A DNA stretch of 32,204 nt, taken from Comamonadaceae bacterium. GTDB lineage: Bacteria > Pseudomonadota > Gammaproteobacteria > Burkholderiales > Burkholderiaceae_C. Positions 23,442 through 30,638 of this stretch are shown piece by piece. The stretch lies in NCBI GenBank assembly GCA_947373105.1, contig CANBWK010000025.1, forward strand, positions 1 to 32,204. The letters are read 5' to 3'. The notes under the pieces were generated by a model that had not been told where the DNA came from, ran no database searches, and saw only the letters and a list, made by a program, of their open reading frames with translations. The stretch's first letter is position 1, and each line of letters opens with the position of its first letter. Both the position numbers and the translations under genes were made by a program.

Positions 23442-24610
23442 GTGGGTGTGCTCTTGATAACTTGGAGTGCCCGGAGTGCTTCCAGGGTGGTGCTGCCCAA
23501 CGCAGGGGATGCGTGACGGGGCTGGGGACGTGCCCCGTTGAAACGGATGGGCAAGCCCATCAACGGAATGGTGCTGCCAGGAACATCTTGCAGAATATCA
23601 AGGGCTTGCAACTGAGGATGCTGGACCATGTCTGCGACATTTTGCACCGGCGCGCAAGGCACGCCAACCGCATCGAGCAGCGCGGTCCAATCGGCATTGC
23701 TTCGCTGCACAAAACAAGGCTCAATCAATGCATAGAGCGTGGCGGCATGCGTCACGCGCAAGGGATTGCTGATAAAACGCGCATCCTGCGCCCATTCGGC
23801 ATGCCCCAACACCGCACACAATTTTTGAAACAAGCCATCATTGCCGGCCGCGACCACCAAGTGTCCATCACCGGTGGCATAGGCCCGGTAAGGCACGATG
23901 CCTGTTTGACCCGAGCCTTGCTTTTGCGGCACCTCCCCGCTGGCCAGGTATTGCGCCGCATAAATCGACATCCAGCTGGCCGCAGTTTCAAACAAGGAGA
24001 CATCGACAACCTGCCCCAATCCAGTGCTGTGGCGTTGGTGCAAGGCACTGGTGATCCCCAACGCGGCCCACATGCCTGCGCCCATGTCTACGATCGAAGG
24101 CCCCACACGGACCGGCTGTCCTGAGGGCTCACCCACCACGCTCATGATCCCACTGAAGGCCTGCATCAATGGGTCATAGCCTGGCCGATTGGCCATGGGG
24201 CCAACCCCACCGAAGGCGCCCAGATTGCAATAGATCAAAGCAGGTTTGCGTGCGCACAAAACTGCGGCGCCAAGGCCCAGCTCTTCGACCTGCCCAGGCC
24301 GCATGTTTTGCAGCACCACGTCCACATGGGCGTCGATCCACTGCAAGAGTTGACCGCATTGGGCGGTATCTCGCAGATCCATCACCACCGATTGCTTGCC
24401 CCGGTTCAAGGCCTGAAAAGTGGCCGCGGCGTGGTCCACAAAGGGCGGGCCCCATTTGCGTGCGTCGTCACCAGCGGGTTTTTCGATCTTGATGACCTGT
24501 GCGCCCATGTCACTGAGAATTTGTCCCGCAAAGGGAGCGGCCACACTGTGCCCCAACTCCAGCACCATCACCCCCGTCAAGGGCAATACAGCTTGTGATG
24601 ATGTTCCCAT
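23438..24610 (-). CDS. CaiB/BaiF family (class III) CoA transferase
   Basis: This 390-residue enzyme moves CoA between carboxylic acids. The family motifs are 'VLELGHSVAAPFAGQILSDMGAQVIKIE' (split around 'APFAGQILSDMGA', residues about 25-37), 'QNMRPG', 'GYDPLMQAFSGIMS', and the catalytic Asp175 in 'GPSIVDMGAG'. It starts 3 nt after the Bug receptor stop, so receptor and transferase are tightly coupled. This suggests that an acid captured by the receptor, or its product, is activated as a CoA ester and then oxidised by the acyl-CoA dehydrogenase. The CoA donor and acceptor are not identifiable from sequence. Confidence 0.92.
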   Translation of the reverse strand: MGTSSQAVLPLTGVMVLELGHSVAAPFAGQILSDMGAQVIKIEKPAGDDARKWGPPFVDHAAATFQALNRGKQSVVMDLRDTAQCGQLLQWIDAHVDVVLQNMRPGQVEELGLGAAVLCARKPALIYCNLGAFGGVGPMANRPGYDPLMQAFSGIMSVVGEPSGQPVRVGPSIVDMGAGMWAALGITSALHQRHSTGLGQVVDVSLFETAASWMSIYAAQYLASGEVPQKQGSGQTGIVPYRAYATGDGHLVVAAGNDGLFQKLCAVLGHAEWAQDARFISNPLRVTHAATLYALIEPCFVQRSNADWTALLDAVGVPCAPVQNVADMVQHPQLQALDILQDVPGSTIPLMGLPIRFNGARPQPRHASPALGSTTLEALRALQVIKSTPT

Positions 24611-24613
24611 TCC

Positions 24614-25585
24614 TTATTCCGGCTTGATGCCCGCTTGCTGGATCAATTTGCCACGTTGCTCGAACTCTTTGCGGACCTGCTCAGCAAATTCTTCGGGCGT
24701 ATTGGCCACCACACCCAAGCCCATGGTGTCTAACTTGGCCGTGATTTCCGGATCGCGAAGCGCCTTGACCAATTCAGCGTGCAAACGCTTGGTCACAGCG
24801 GGCGGCAATTTGGCGGGTGCGAAAAACCCAAGCCATGAATTCATTTCAAAGCCTGGCAATGTTTCAGAAAATGTCGGCACCTGAGGCAAGCCTGGGTAAC
24901 GCGTGGTGGAGGTAAATCCAATCGCTTTGAGTTTGCCGCTTTTGATATGCGGTAACACCGTAATCAAACTGGAGAAGACCATCGGGATCTGGCCCCCCAT
25001 CAGATCAGAAACAGCAGGCGCCCCGCCTTTATAGGCCACATGAACGAAGGGCATTCCTGTGAACTGCTTAAGCAGCTCACCCGCCAAATGGTGCGGGGAG
25101 CCCGCGCCCGAACTGCCGTAGGACAACTGTTCGGGGTGTTGCTTGCCAAATGCAATCAATTCAGCCAAATTTTTGGCGGGAATGCCGGGGTGCACCACCA
25201 GGACAATCGGATTGGCCACCGCCTGCGTCAAGGCGGTAAAGTCTTTGACCGGATGAAAGGTCGGCGTGGCGGTGAGGTACATGTTGGCGGTATGGGTGGC
25301 GTCCGTGCCCACCATCAGCGTGTAGCCATCGGCAGCGGATTTGGCGACAAAGTCAGAACCAATATTGCCACTCGCACCGCCCTTGTTGTCCACGACAACG
25401 GGTTGACCCATGCTGACAGAAATTTTCTGTGACACGATGCGCCCCAGACTGTCCGTTGATGCACCGGGGGGGTAAGGCACCACCATGCGCAAAGGCTTCA
25501 TTGGAAAGTCTTGTTGCGCTCCCACCAGCGTGCAAAAAATCGCAACAACACATCCCATCGCGAGTTTCAAAACAGGTCGTTTCAT
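24614..25585 (-). CDS. TctC/Bug-type periplasmic solute-binding receptor (3)
   Basis: This 323-residue periplasmic receptor shows 'MVVPYPPGASTDSLGR', 'VDNKGGASGNIGSDFV', 'SAADGYTLMVG', 'VAYKGGAPAVSDLMGGQIP' and 'LGFFAPAKLPP'. The ATG at 25585 is preferred to the longer frame because GGAG lies 7 nt before it and it begins the signal peptide directly ('MKRPVLKLAMG' to 'VGAQQ'). It is the first gene of the leftward operon driven by the divergent control region and probably recruits the organic acid that this island degrades. No TctAB membrane genes are nearby, so the membrane partner is unknown. Confidence 0.92.
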   Translation of the reverse strand: MKRPVLKLAMGCVVAIFCTLVGAQQDFPMKPLRMVVPYPPGASTDSLGRIVSQKISVSMGQPVVVDNKGGASGNIGSDFVAKSAADGYTLMVGTDATHTANMYLTATPTFHPVKDFTALTQAVANPIVLVVHPGIPAKNLAELIAFGKQHPEQLSYGSSGAGSPHHLAGELLKQFTGMPFVHVAYKGGAPAVSDLMGGQIPMVFSSLITVLPHIKSGKLKAIGFTSTTRYPGLPQVPTFSETLPGFEMNSWLGFFAPAKLPPAVTKRLHAELVKALRDPEITAKLDTMGLGVVANTPEEFAEQVRKEFEQRGKLIQQAGIKPE

Positions 25586-25605
25586 GGGGCATCTCCAAAG
25601 CTTAG

Positions 25606-25619
25606 AATGTACGGACAAT
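25606..25619. promoter_or_regulatory. Imperfect palindrome, candidate operator between divergent operons
   Basis: AATGTACGGACAAT agrees with its own reverse complement at 10 of 14 positions (half-sites AnTGTnCG/CGnACAnT). It covers most of the leftward -10 box (25615-25620) and touches the rightward TATAAT (25619-25624). A repressor bound here would block both operons. TGT-nCGn-ACA half-site spacing recalls GntR/FCD-type regulators, but no such gene is in the window, so the binder is a guess. Confidence 0.4.
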
Positions 25620-25643
25620 ATAATGGACCACCCGGAATGTCAA
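25615..25643 (-). promoter_or_regulatory. Leftward sigma-70-type promoter for the Bug/CoA-transferase operon
   Basis: Read on the minus strand, TTGACA (25643-25638, perfect -35) is followed after exactly 17 bp by TATTGT (25620-25615, four of six matches to -10). Initiation near 25608 would leave a leader of about 23 nt containing the GGAG site of the Bug gene. Confidence 0.6.
25619..25624 (+). promoter_or_regulatory. Rightward -10 box (perfect TATAAT) for the SDR/iorAB operon
   Basis: TATAAT at 25619-25624 lies about 44 bp before the SDR start. No recognisable -35 box is 16-18 bp upstream (CAAAGC or neighbours), so an activator may be needed or the promoter is weak. Confidence 0.45.
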
Positions 25644-25667
25644 TCGACACGGGTCACAAAGGCTCAC

Positions 25668-26441
25668 ATGGAAAACTCAGATTTACACCGCCCCATGGCG
25701 GGACGAAGCGCGATCGTCACAGGCTCTGGTCGCAACATTGGGCGTGCCATCGCCCTGTCTCTGGCCCGCCTTGGCGCCCGTGTGGTGGTCAATGGCCACA
25801 GCGACACCGCCTCTGTCGACGCTGTCGTCCAAGAAATCCGGACGGCCGGTGGACAGGCCACGGGCATCATGGCGGATGTTTCAGACGATGCACAGGTCGA
25901 GCGCTTGGTTCAGCAAACCGTTGAGTGCTATGGCAGCGTTGACATGGTGATTTCGAATGTCGCCATCCGTCGCAAACAAGCCTTTTTGGACATCACGCCA
26001 CAAGACTGGCAAGAAGTGCTGCAAACCAATTTAACACCGGCCTACTACCTGGCCCGCCACGCCATCCCCCACATGCTGGAAAAAAAATGGGGCCGGCTCG
26101 TTTTGATTTCCGGATTTGATGGCTTTTGGGGGCAAGTGCCTGAACGCGCCCACAACATTGCCGCCAAATCAGGCTTGCATGGTCTGGCCATGGCTTTGGC
26201 CCGAGAATTCGGCAGCCAGGGCATCACGGCCAACACGGTGGCCCCCGGTGCGATCGACACGGTTCGAGACTGGACGCAGTACACCCATCAGGACCGCCAA
26301 AAAATCGAATCCGAAATCCCACTGGGTCGCTATGGCCAACCCGATGAAGTTGCCGCCGCATGCGATCTGTTGTGCTCAGATCGGGGGGCTTTTATTTCAG
26401 GTCAAGTGATCCATGTGAACGGTGGCCACTACATGTACTGA
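25668..26441 (+). CDS. SDR-family oxidoreductase-like protein lacking the catalytic Tyr
   Basis: This 257-residue short-chain dehydrogenase/reductase has a classical length and Rossmann fold. The ATG at 25668 follows AAAGG by 5 nt; longer frames overlap the divergent Bug gene. The NAD(P) motif is 'TGSGRNIGRAIA' (Thr18-Ala29). The structural NNAG motif is altered to 'SNVA' (96-99). The active site keeps Ser148 and Lys167, but the Tyr of YxxxK is Asn163 ('HNIAAK'), next to His162. The C-terminal 'ISGQVIHVNGGHYMY' is typical. Ordinary SDR redox chemistry needs that Tyr, so this may be an altered enzyme or a non-redox family member. It heads the rightward operon with the iorAB-like genes. Confidence 0.88.
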   Translation: MENSDLHRPMAGRSAIVTGSGRNIGRAIALSLARLGARVVVNGHSDTASVDAVVQEIRTAGGQATGIMADVSDDAQVERLVQQTVECYGSVDMVISNVAIRRKQAFLDITPQDWQEVLQTNLTPAYYLARHAIPHMLEKKWGRLVLISGFDGFWGQVPERAHNIAAKSGLHGLAMALAREFGSQGITANTVAPGAIDTVRDWTQYTHQDRQKIESEIPLGRYGQPDEVAAACDLLCSDRGAFISGQVIHVNGGHYMY

Positions 26442-26498
26442 GTGAACTGGGCCCTGTCCAAGCAGAACATCAGGGCAAGCTCTACACTGTCAATAACC

Positions 26499-26512
26499 GG
26501 AGACACAAGGTG
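26499..26512 (+). promoter_or_regulatory. Ribosome-binding site deciding the GTG start of the iorA-like gene
   Basis: GGAG (26499-26502) stands 7 nt before GTG at 26510. No ATG with an equivalent site exists upstream, where the open frame runs inside the SDR gene. Confidence 0.6.
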
Positions 26513-28663
26513 GAAGTTTCATTCAGTCAAGAAATCGAGTCCCTTCGCATGGGCGATGGAGAGGTCTTTCATGGTGAAGGCATTTTGGCCATCACCAAAG
26601 CCCTGCTTCAATCAGGCGTCGCCTATGTCGGCGGCTACCAAGGTGCGCCTGTTTCGCATTTGATGGATGTCTTGGTGCAAGCCAAAGGCTACATGGATGA
26701 GTTGGGTGTGCACGTCGAAGCGTGTTCCAACGAAGCCTCTGCGGCCGCCATGCTCGGCGCATCGATTCACTACCCCTTGCGCGGTGCGGTCACCTGGAAG
26801 TCGATTGTCGGCACCAACGTGGCGGCGGATGCACTGTCCAACCTATCGTCTCCTGGCGTGTTGGGTGGCGTGTTGGTGGTGGTCGGAGAAGATTACGGCG
26901 AAGGCGCCAGCGTCATTCAAGAACGCACGCATGCCTACGCCCTGAAATCCGGCATGATTTTGCTCGACCCCAGACCCGACCTGACGCAAATGGTGGCCAT
27001 GGTTGAGCACGGTTTTGCGCTGAGCGAGGCGAGCAACATGCCTGCCATGATGGAGTTGCGTATTCGCGCCTGCCATGTGCGCGGCAGCTTTGTGGCCAAG
27101 GACAACCGCCCACCGGCCATTTCGACCCGTCATTTGATGGAAGAGCCCGCCGTTTTCAATTACGCCAAACTGGCCCATCCTCCCGTCACCTTCCGGCACG
27201 AAAAACTCAAGCACGAAGAGCGTCTTCCCGCGGCAAGGCGTTACATCGTGGAACATGGCCTCAACGAGCTTAAGCCAGGTCAACACGCGGATCTGGGACT
27301 GATTGTGCAAGGCGGTTTATTCAATACGTTAGTCAGAGCCTTGCAGGGATTTGGACTGGCCGATGCCTTTGCTGAGCTGGCCATACCGACCTTGATCTTG
27401 AACGTCACGAGCCCTTTGGTGCCAGAGCAAATTGCCGACTTCTGTTCAGGCAAACGCGCTGTTTTGGTCCTCGAAGAAGGACAGCCCGAATACATTGAAC
27501 AAGAAATTGCCACCTTGCTTCGAAGGCGCAATATCGACACCCCCTTGCATGGCAAAGACGTGCTGCCCATGGGCGGCGAGTACACCGCCGAAGCCATCAC
27601 CACGGGCCTGTCTTTGTGGCTGGCACAAGTACTGCCCGCACTGGACACCACCTCGGTGACCCGTTGGTTGCAAGGCAACCAAGAGCGCAGGCAAGCCGTG
27701 GCGCACAGATTGGACCAAGCACTGCCCATGCGGCCGCCCGGGTTTTGCATTGGATGCCCAGAACGTCCTGTGTTTTCGGCCCTTCAATTGGCCCAAAAAA
27801 CCGTCGGTCCGGTGCACGTTTCCGCCGACATCGGCTGTCATGCGCTGGGCACATTTGAACCCTTCTCGACCGGGCACACCATCCTGGGTTACGGCATGAG
27901 CCTGGCCAGCCGCGCCGGTGTCTCGCCACACATGAACCGCCGTGTGCTGTCCATCATGGGAGATGGTGGTTTTTGGCACAACGGTTTGTTGACCGGCGTG
28001 CAATCTGCCCTGTTCAATGGGGACGATGCCGTGCTCTTGATTTTCAAAAATGGCTACACCTCGGCCACCGGCACGCAAGACATTTTGTCGACCCCTTCGG
28101 AGGACAGCAAAAACAAGGCCTTTGATAAAACAGACAGTCTGGTGCACACCAACCAAACCATTGAAAACGCCTTGCGCGGTTTGGGCCTGCAATGGTTGCG
28201 CACCGTCGAGAGCTACGACGTAGCGCGCATGCGCAGCACCCTGGAAGAAGCCTTGACCTCCCCATTCAATGGCTTGAAGGTCATCATTGCCGAAGGCGAA
28301 TGCCAACTCGAGCGGCAACGCCGCATCAAGCCCTGGCTGGCGAGTCTGCTGAAAAAAGGCGAGCGGGTGGTGCGTGTGAAATACGGTGTGGACGAAGACG
28401 TCTGCAATGGCGACCATGCTTGCATCCGTTTGTCCGGCTGCCCCACCCTGACGCTCAAGGACAACCCCGATCCCTTGAAGGTAGACCCCGTGGCCACGGT
28501 GATCGACGGTTGTGTCGGCTGCGGCTTGTGCGGTGCCAACGCGCACGCCGCAACACTCTGCCCGTCTTTTTACCGCGCTGAAATCGTGCAAAACCCCCGT
28601 TGGCATGAGCGCTTGCTGCACGGCTTGCGGGGCATGGTGGTGCGCGCACTTTCGCCAGCATGA
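26510..28663 (+). CDS. iorA: Indolepyruvate:ferredoxin oxidoreductase alpha-subunit-like protein (2-oxoacid oxidoreductase)
   Basis: This 717-residue catalytic subunit of a thiamine-diphosphate enzyme oxidatively decarboxylates aryl- (or other) pyruvates to acyl-CoA, passing electrons to ferredoxin. The N-terminal pyrimidine-binding domain (about 15-230) has 'GYQGAPVSHLMDVL' and 'VEACSNEASAAAMLGAS'. The ThDP pyrophosphate domain (about 410-600) has 'GFCIGCPERPVF', 'SADIGCHALG', 'IMGDGGFWHNG' and 'KNGYTSATGTQ'. A C-terminal two-cluster ferredoxin domain holds Cys632, Cys638, Cys644-Pro and Cys668, 671, 674, Cys684-Pro. The second cysteine of the first cluster is Asp635. The stop overlaps the next gene's ATG (ATGA), so the two subunits are coupled. 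The 2-oxoacid substrate is not known. Confidence 0.9.
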   Translation: MEVSFSQEIESLRMGDGEVFHGEGILAITKALLQSGVAYVGGYQGAPVSHLMDVLVQAKGYMDELGVHVEACSNEASAAAMLGASIHYPLRGAVTWKSIVGTNVAADALSNLSSPGVLGGVLVVVGEDYGEGASVIQERTHAYALKSGMILLDPRPDLTQMVAMVEHGFALSEASNMPAMMELRIRACHVRGSFVAKDNRPPAISTRHLMEEPAVFNYAKLAHPPVTFRHEKLKHEERLPAARRYIVEHGLNELKPGQHADLGLIVQGGLFNTLVRALQGFGLADAFAELAIPTLILNVTSPLVPEQIADFCSGKRAVLVLEEGQPEYIEQEIATLLRRRNIDTPLHGKDVLPMGGEYTAEAITTGLSLWLAQVLPALDTTSVTRWLQGNQERRQAVAHRLDQALPMRPPGFCIGCPERPVFSALQLAQKTVGPVHVSADIGCHALGTFEPFSTGHTILGYGMSLASRAGVSPHMNRRVLSIMGDGGFWHNGLLTGVQSALFNGDDAVLLIFKNGYTSATGTQDILSTPSEDSKNKAFDKTDSLVHTNQTIENALRGLGLQWLRTVESYDVARMRSTLEEALTSPFNGLKVIIAEGECQLERQRRIKPWLASLLKKGERVVRVKYGVDEDVCNGDHACIRLSGCPTLTLKDNPDPLKVDPVATVIDGCVGCGLCGANAHAATLCPSFYRAEIVQNPRWHERLLHGLRGMVVRALSPA

Positions 28664-30267
28664 CTGCGAACATGAACACCTCTCAACCCATTACCTTGCT
28701 GCTGTGTGCTTTGGGCGGCGAAGGCGGCGGCGTCTTGTCCGATTGGCTGATCCATGCTGCTCGTGCGGCCGGCTACCCCGCGCAGGCGACCTCCATCCCT
28801 GGCGTGGCCCAACGCACAGGCGCCACCACGTATTACCTGGAAATTTATCCCACGCCTTTGAACCAACTGCAAGGCCGTCGACCCATCTTGGGCTTAACCC
28901 CCATGCCCGGTCGACTGGACATGCTGGTCTCCAGCGAACTGCTGGAGACGGCCCGCCAAATCGGCAATGGCATGACCAGCGACCACATCACGCGGGTGAT
29001 CACTTCCTCGTCGCGCATTTTGACCACCCAAGAAAAAATGCAAATGGGCGATGGCCGCAGCGACTCTGAAGCCTTGCTGAGTTTGGTGCGCCAACATAGC
29101 CTACGCCACCACGTCATGGACATGGCGGCACTGACCCGCCAAGCGGGCACTGTAGTCAGCGCCGTCATGCTGGGCGCCATTGCAGGCAGCGGCGCTTTGC
29201 CCTGGGGACGTGAGGTTTTTGAGAAAGTCATTCAAGAAACGGGCGGTGCATCCGCCGCGGCCAGCCTGCGGGGCTTTGCATTGGGTTATGCGCATTTGGC
29301 CACCCAAGAGGTACAAGCACAACAGTTGGCGGCGTGGTTGTCGGAGGATGACCCGCAAAACACGCCGCCCACCATGGCGGGGGCGCAAGTATCGAATGCC
29401 GCCTTGGCGCTATTCCCGCTGGCCATTCGGGAACGTGTGGTTTTAGGCCATGCACGCTGCGTGGAATACCAAAGCGTCGACTACGGCAACTTGTACCTCG
29501 AGCGCCTTCAAACAGTGCTCCAAGCCGAACAAAAAGCCGATCCGGCCGGCGCAAAGGGATGGGCCTGTACACATGAAACTGCGCGTTGGTTGGCCCTGTG
29601 GATGGCTTTTGATGACATCGTCCGCGTGGCCGATCTGAAAAGTCGCCAAAGCCGTTGGCAGCGCGTTCAAAGCGAAGTCAAAGCGCAAGAAGCTGACCTG
29701 CTCAAGGTCTACGATCATTTCAAACCAGGCGTGCCCGAATTCGCAGCCATGCTCCCCACACGTTGGGCCGATGCTTTGATGCGATGGGAAAACAAACGGA
29801 CAGCCAAAGGCCAATCACCCTGGGCATTGCCCTTGAAGATCGGCACCCACTCGGTGCTGGGCATGCTCGCGTTGAGAACCTTAGCCGCCTGTAAGTCACT
29901 GCGCCCCTTGGGATCACGTTATGCCCTGGAGCAATCGCTGATGACGCAATGGCTTGACGCTGTCATCCAAGGCTTGCAGCAAAGCGCCGACCTCGGTCTG
30001 GAACTGGCTCGCTGCGGTCAACTGATCAAAGGCTATGGCAGCACCAATGAGCGCGGCAAACATAATTTGCTTCACATCCTCGCGCAAGCCCTGAACCCCA
30101 CAGTGCCGCAAACTGCCGAGAGCGTGACCCAATGGCGAACCGCCGCATTGAAAGACGATGCCGGCCAAGCCCTTGACACCCAACTGCGTGCGCAAGGCGC
30201 CTTGGCCCGACCTGTTCGTGAGCAACCCATCCGCTGGATGCGCAAACCCCCTTCAAACAGGATATAA
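28660..30267 (+). CDS. iorB: Indolepyruvate oxidoreductase beta-subunit-like protein with long C-terminal extension (DUF6537-like)
   Basis: This 535-residue partner of the alpha subunit has an N-terminal POR-gamma domain (about 10-200) beginning 'LLCALGGEGGGVLSDWLIHAAR' (split around the 'GGEGGGVLS' loop) and 'IPGVAQRTGATTYYLEI', the CoA-end domain of the 2-oxoacid oxidoreductase family. Unlike the roughly 200-residue archaeal IorB, it has a further 300 or more residues rich in Trp, Lys and Arg helices that match what is called DUF6537 in proteobacterial indolepyruvate oxidoreductases. That domain's role is unknown. The ATG overlaps the iorA-like stop. It is the last gene of the rightward operon. 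Confidence 0.88.
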   Translation: MTANMNTSQPITLLLCALGGEGGGVLSDWLIHAARAAGYPAQATSIPGVAQRTGATTYYLEIYPTPLNQLQGRRPILGLTPMPGRLDMLVSSELLETARQIGNGMTSDHITRVITSSSRILTTQEKMQMGDGRSDSEALLSLVRQHSLRHHVMDMAALTRQAGTVVSAVMLGAIAGSGALPWGREVFEKVIQETGGASAAASLRGFALGYAHLATQEVQAQQLAAWLSEDDPQNTPPTMAGAQVSNAALALFPLAIRERVVLGHARCVEYQSVDYGNLYLERLQTVLQAEQKADPAGAKGWACTHETARWLALWMAFDDIVRVADLKSRQSRWQRVQSEVKAQEADLLKVYDHFKPGVPEFAAMLPTRWADALMRWENKRTAKGQSPWALPLKIGTHSVLGMLALRTLAACKSLRPLGSRYALEQSLMTQWLDAVIQGLQQSADLGLELARCGQLIKGYGSTNERGKHNLLHILAQALNPTVPQTAESVTQWRTAALKDDAGQALDTQLRAQGALARPVREQPIRWMRKPPSNRI

Positions 30268-30590
30268 AACTCAACTCAACTCAACTGAACTTGAGTGAAG
30301 AGGCCGAAAATCCAACGACTCATTGAAGCACAAAGGCGTCCTTCGAGAAGATCGAGATTTTTTTAAGTGCAAAAAGCAGCCATTGAAAGGTATCTCTTTT
30401 TAGCAGCAGAGTTATGCTGGATTACCTAATTTTCAGAAAATTAAATTCAAATCAATTCGCTTTAGGATTTACCGTCCGGTATGGTCGCAAAGTGGATACC
30501 CAGCTTCAAGCGATACTGGGCACAATGCCAACATTTGAACCCTAGTAAGGTGAGATTGCTGGACGCTTCACTTTCAATCTGCACCATTGA
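30268..30590. other. Non-coding gap with a short pentamer repeat
   Basis: This 323-bp stretch before the terminator is visibly richer in A+T than its surroundings and holds no supported gene. Right after the iorB-like stop is a run of three tandem TCAAC units (30271-30285) followed by TGAAC and TTGAG. AATTTT-CAG-AAAATT at 30429-30443 is a perfect small hairpin without a terminator tail. No promoter or RNA gene could be recognised. Confidence 0.6.
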
Positions 30591-30623
30591 AAAAGCCCCC
30601 AAACTTGACGCTTGGGGGCTTTT
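30591..30623. terminator. Bidirectional intrinsic terminator
   Basis: AAAAGCCCCCAA (30591-30602) and TTGGGGGCTTTT (30612-30623) form a perfect 12-bp stem with a 9-nt loop. The G/C core is flanked by A-runs and T-runs on both sides, with four T on + and five T on -. It lies 15 nt beyond the stop of the minus-strand gene at 30639, which it most directly serves, and could also end transcription from the iorAB-like operon. Confidence 0.9.
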
Positions 30624-30638
30624 GACTTTCTAGAAAAA

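Noticed and set aside
27446-28621. 391-codon minus-strand open frame inside the iorA-like gene
   Set aside because: It is fully antisense to a gene with strong domain evidence, its translation is low-complexity and His/Gln/Ala-rich without recognisable motifs, and no ribosome-binding site was seen.
30268-30290. TCAAC tandem units as a CRISPR or attachment site
   Set aside because: The units are five bases and contiguous with no spacers, and no cas or integrase gene is present.
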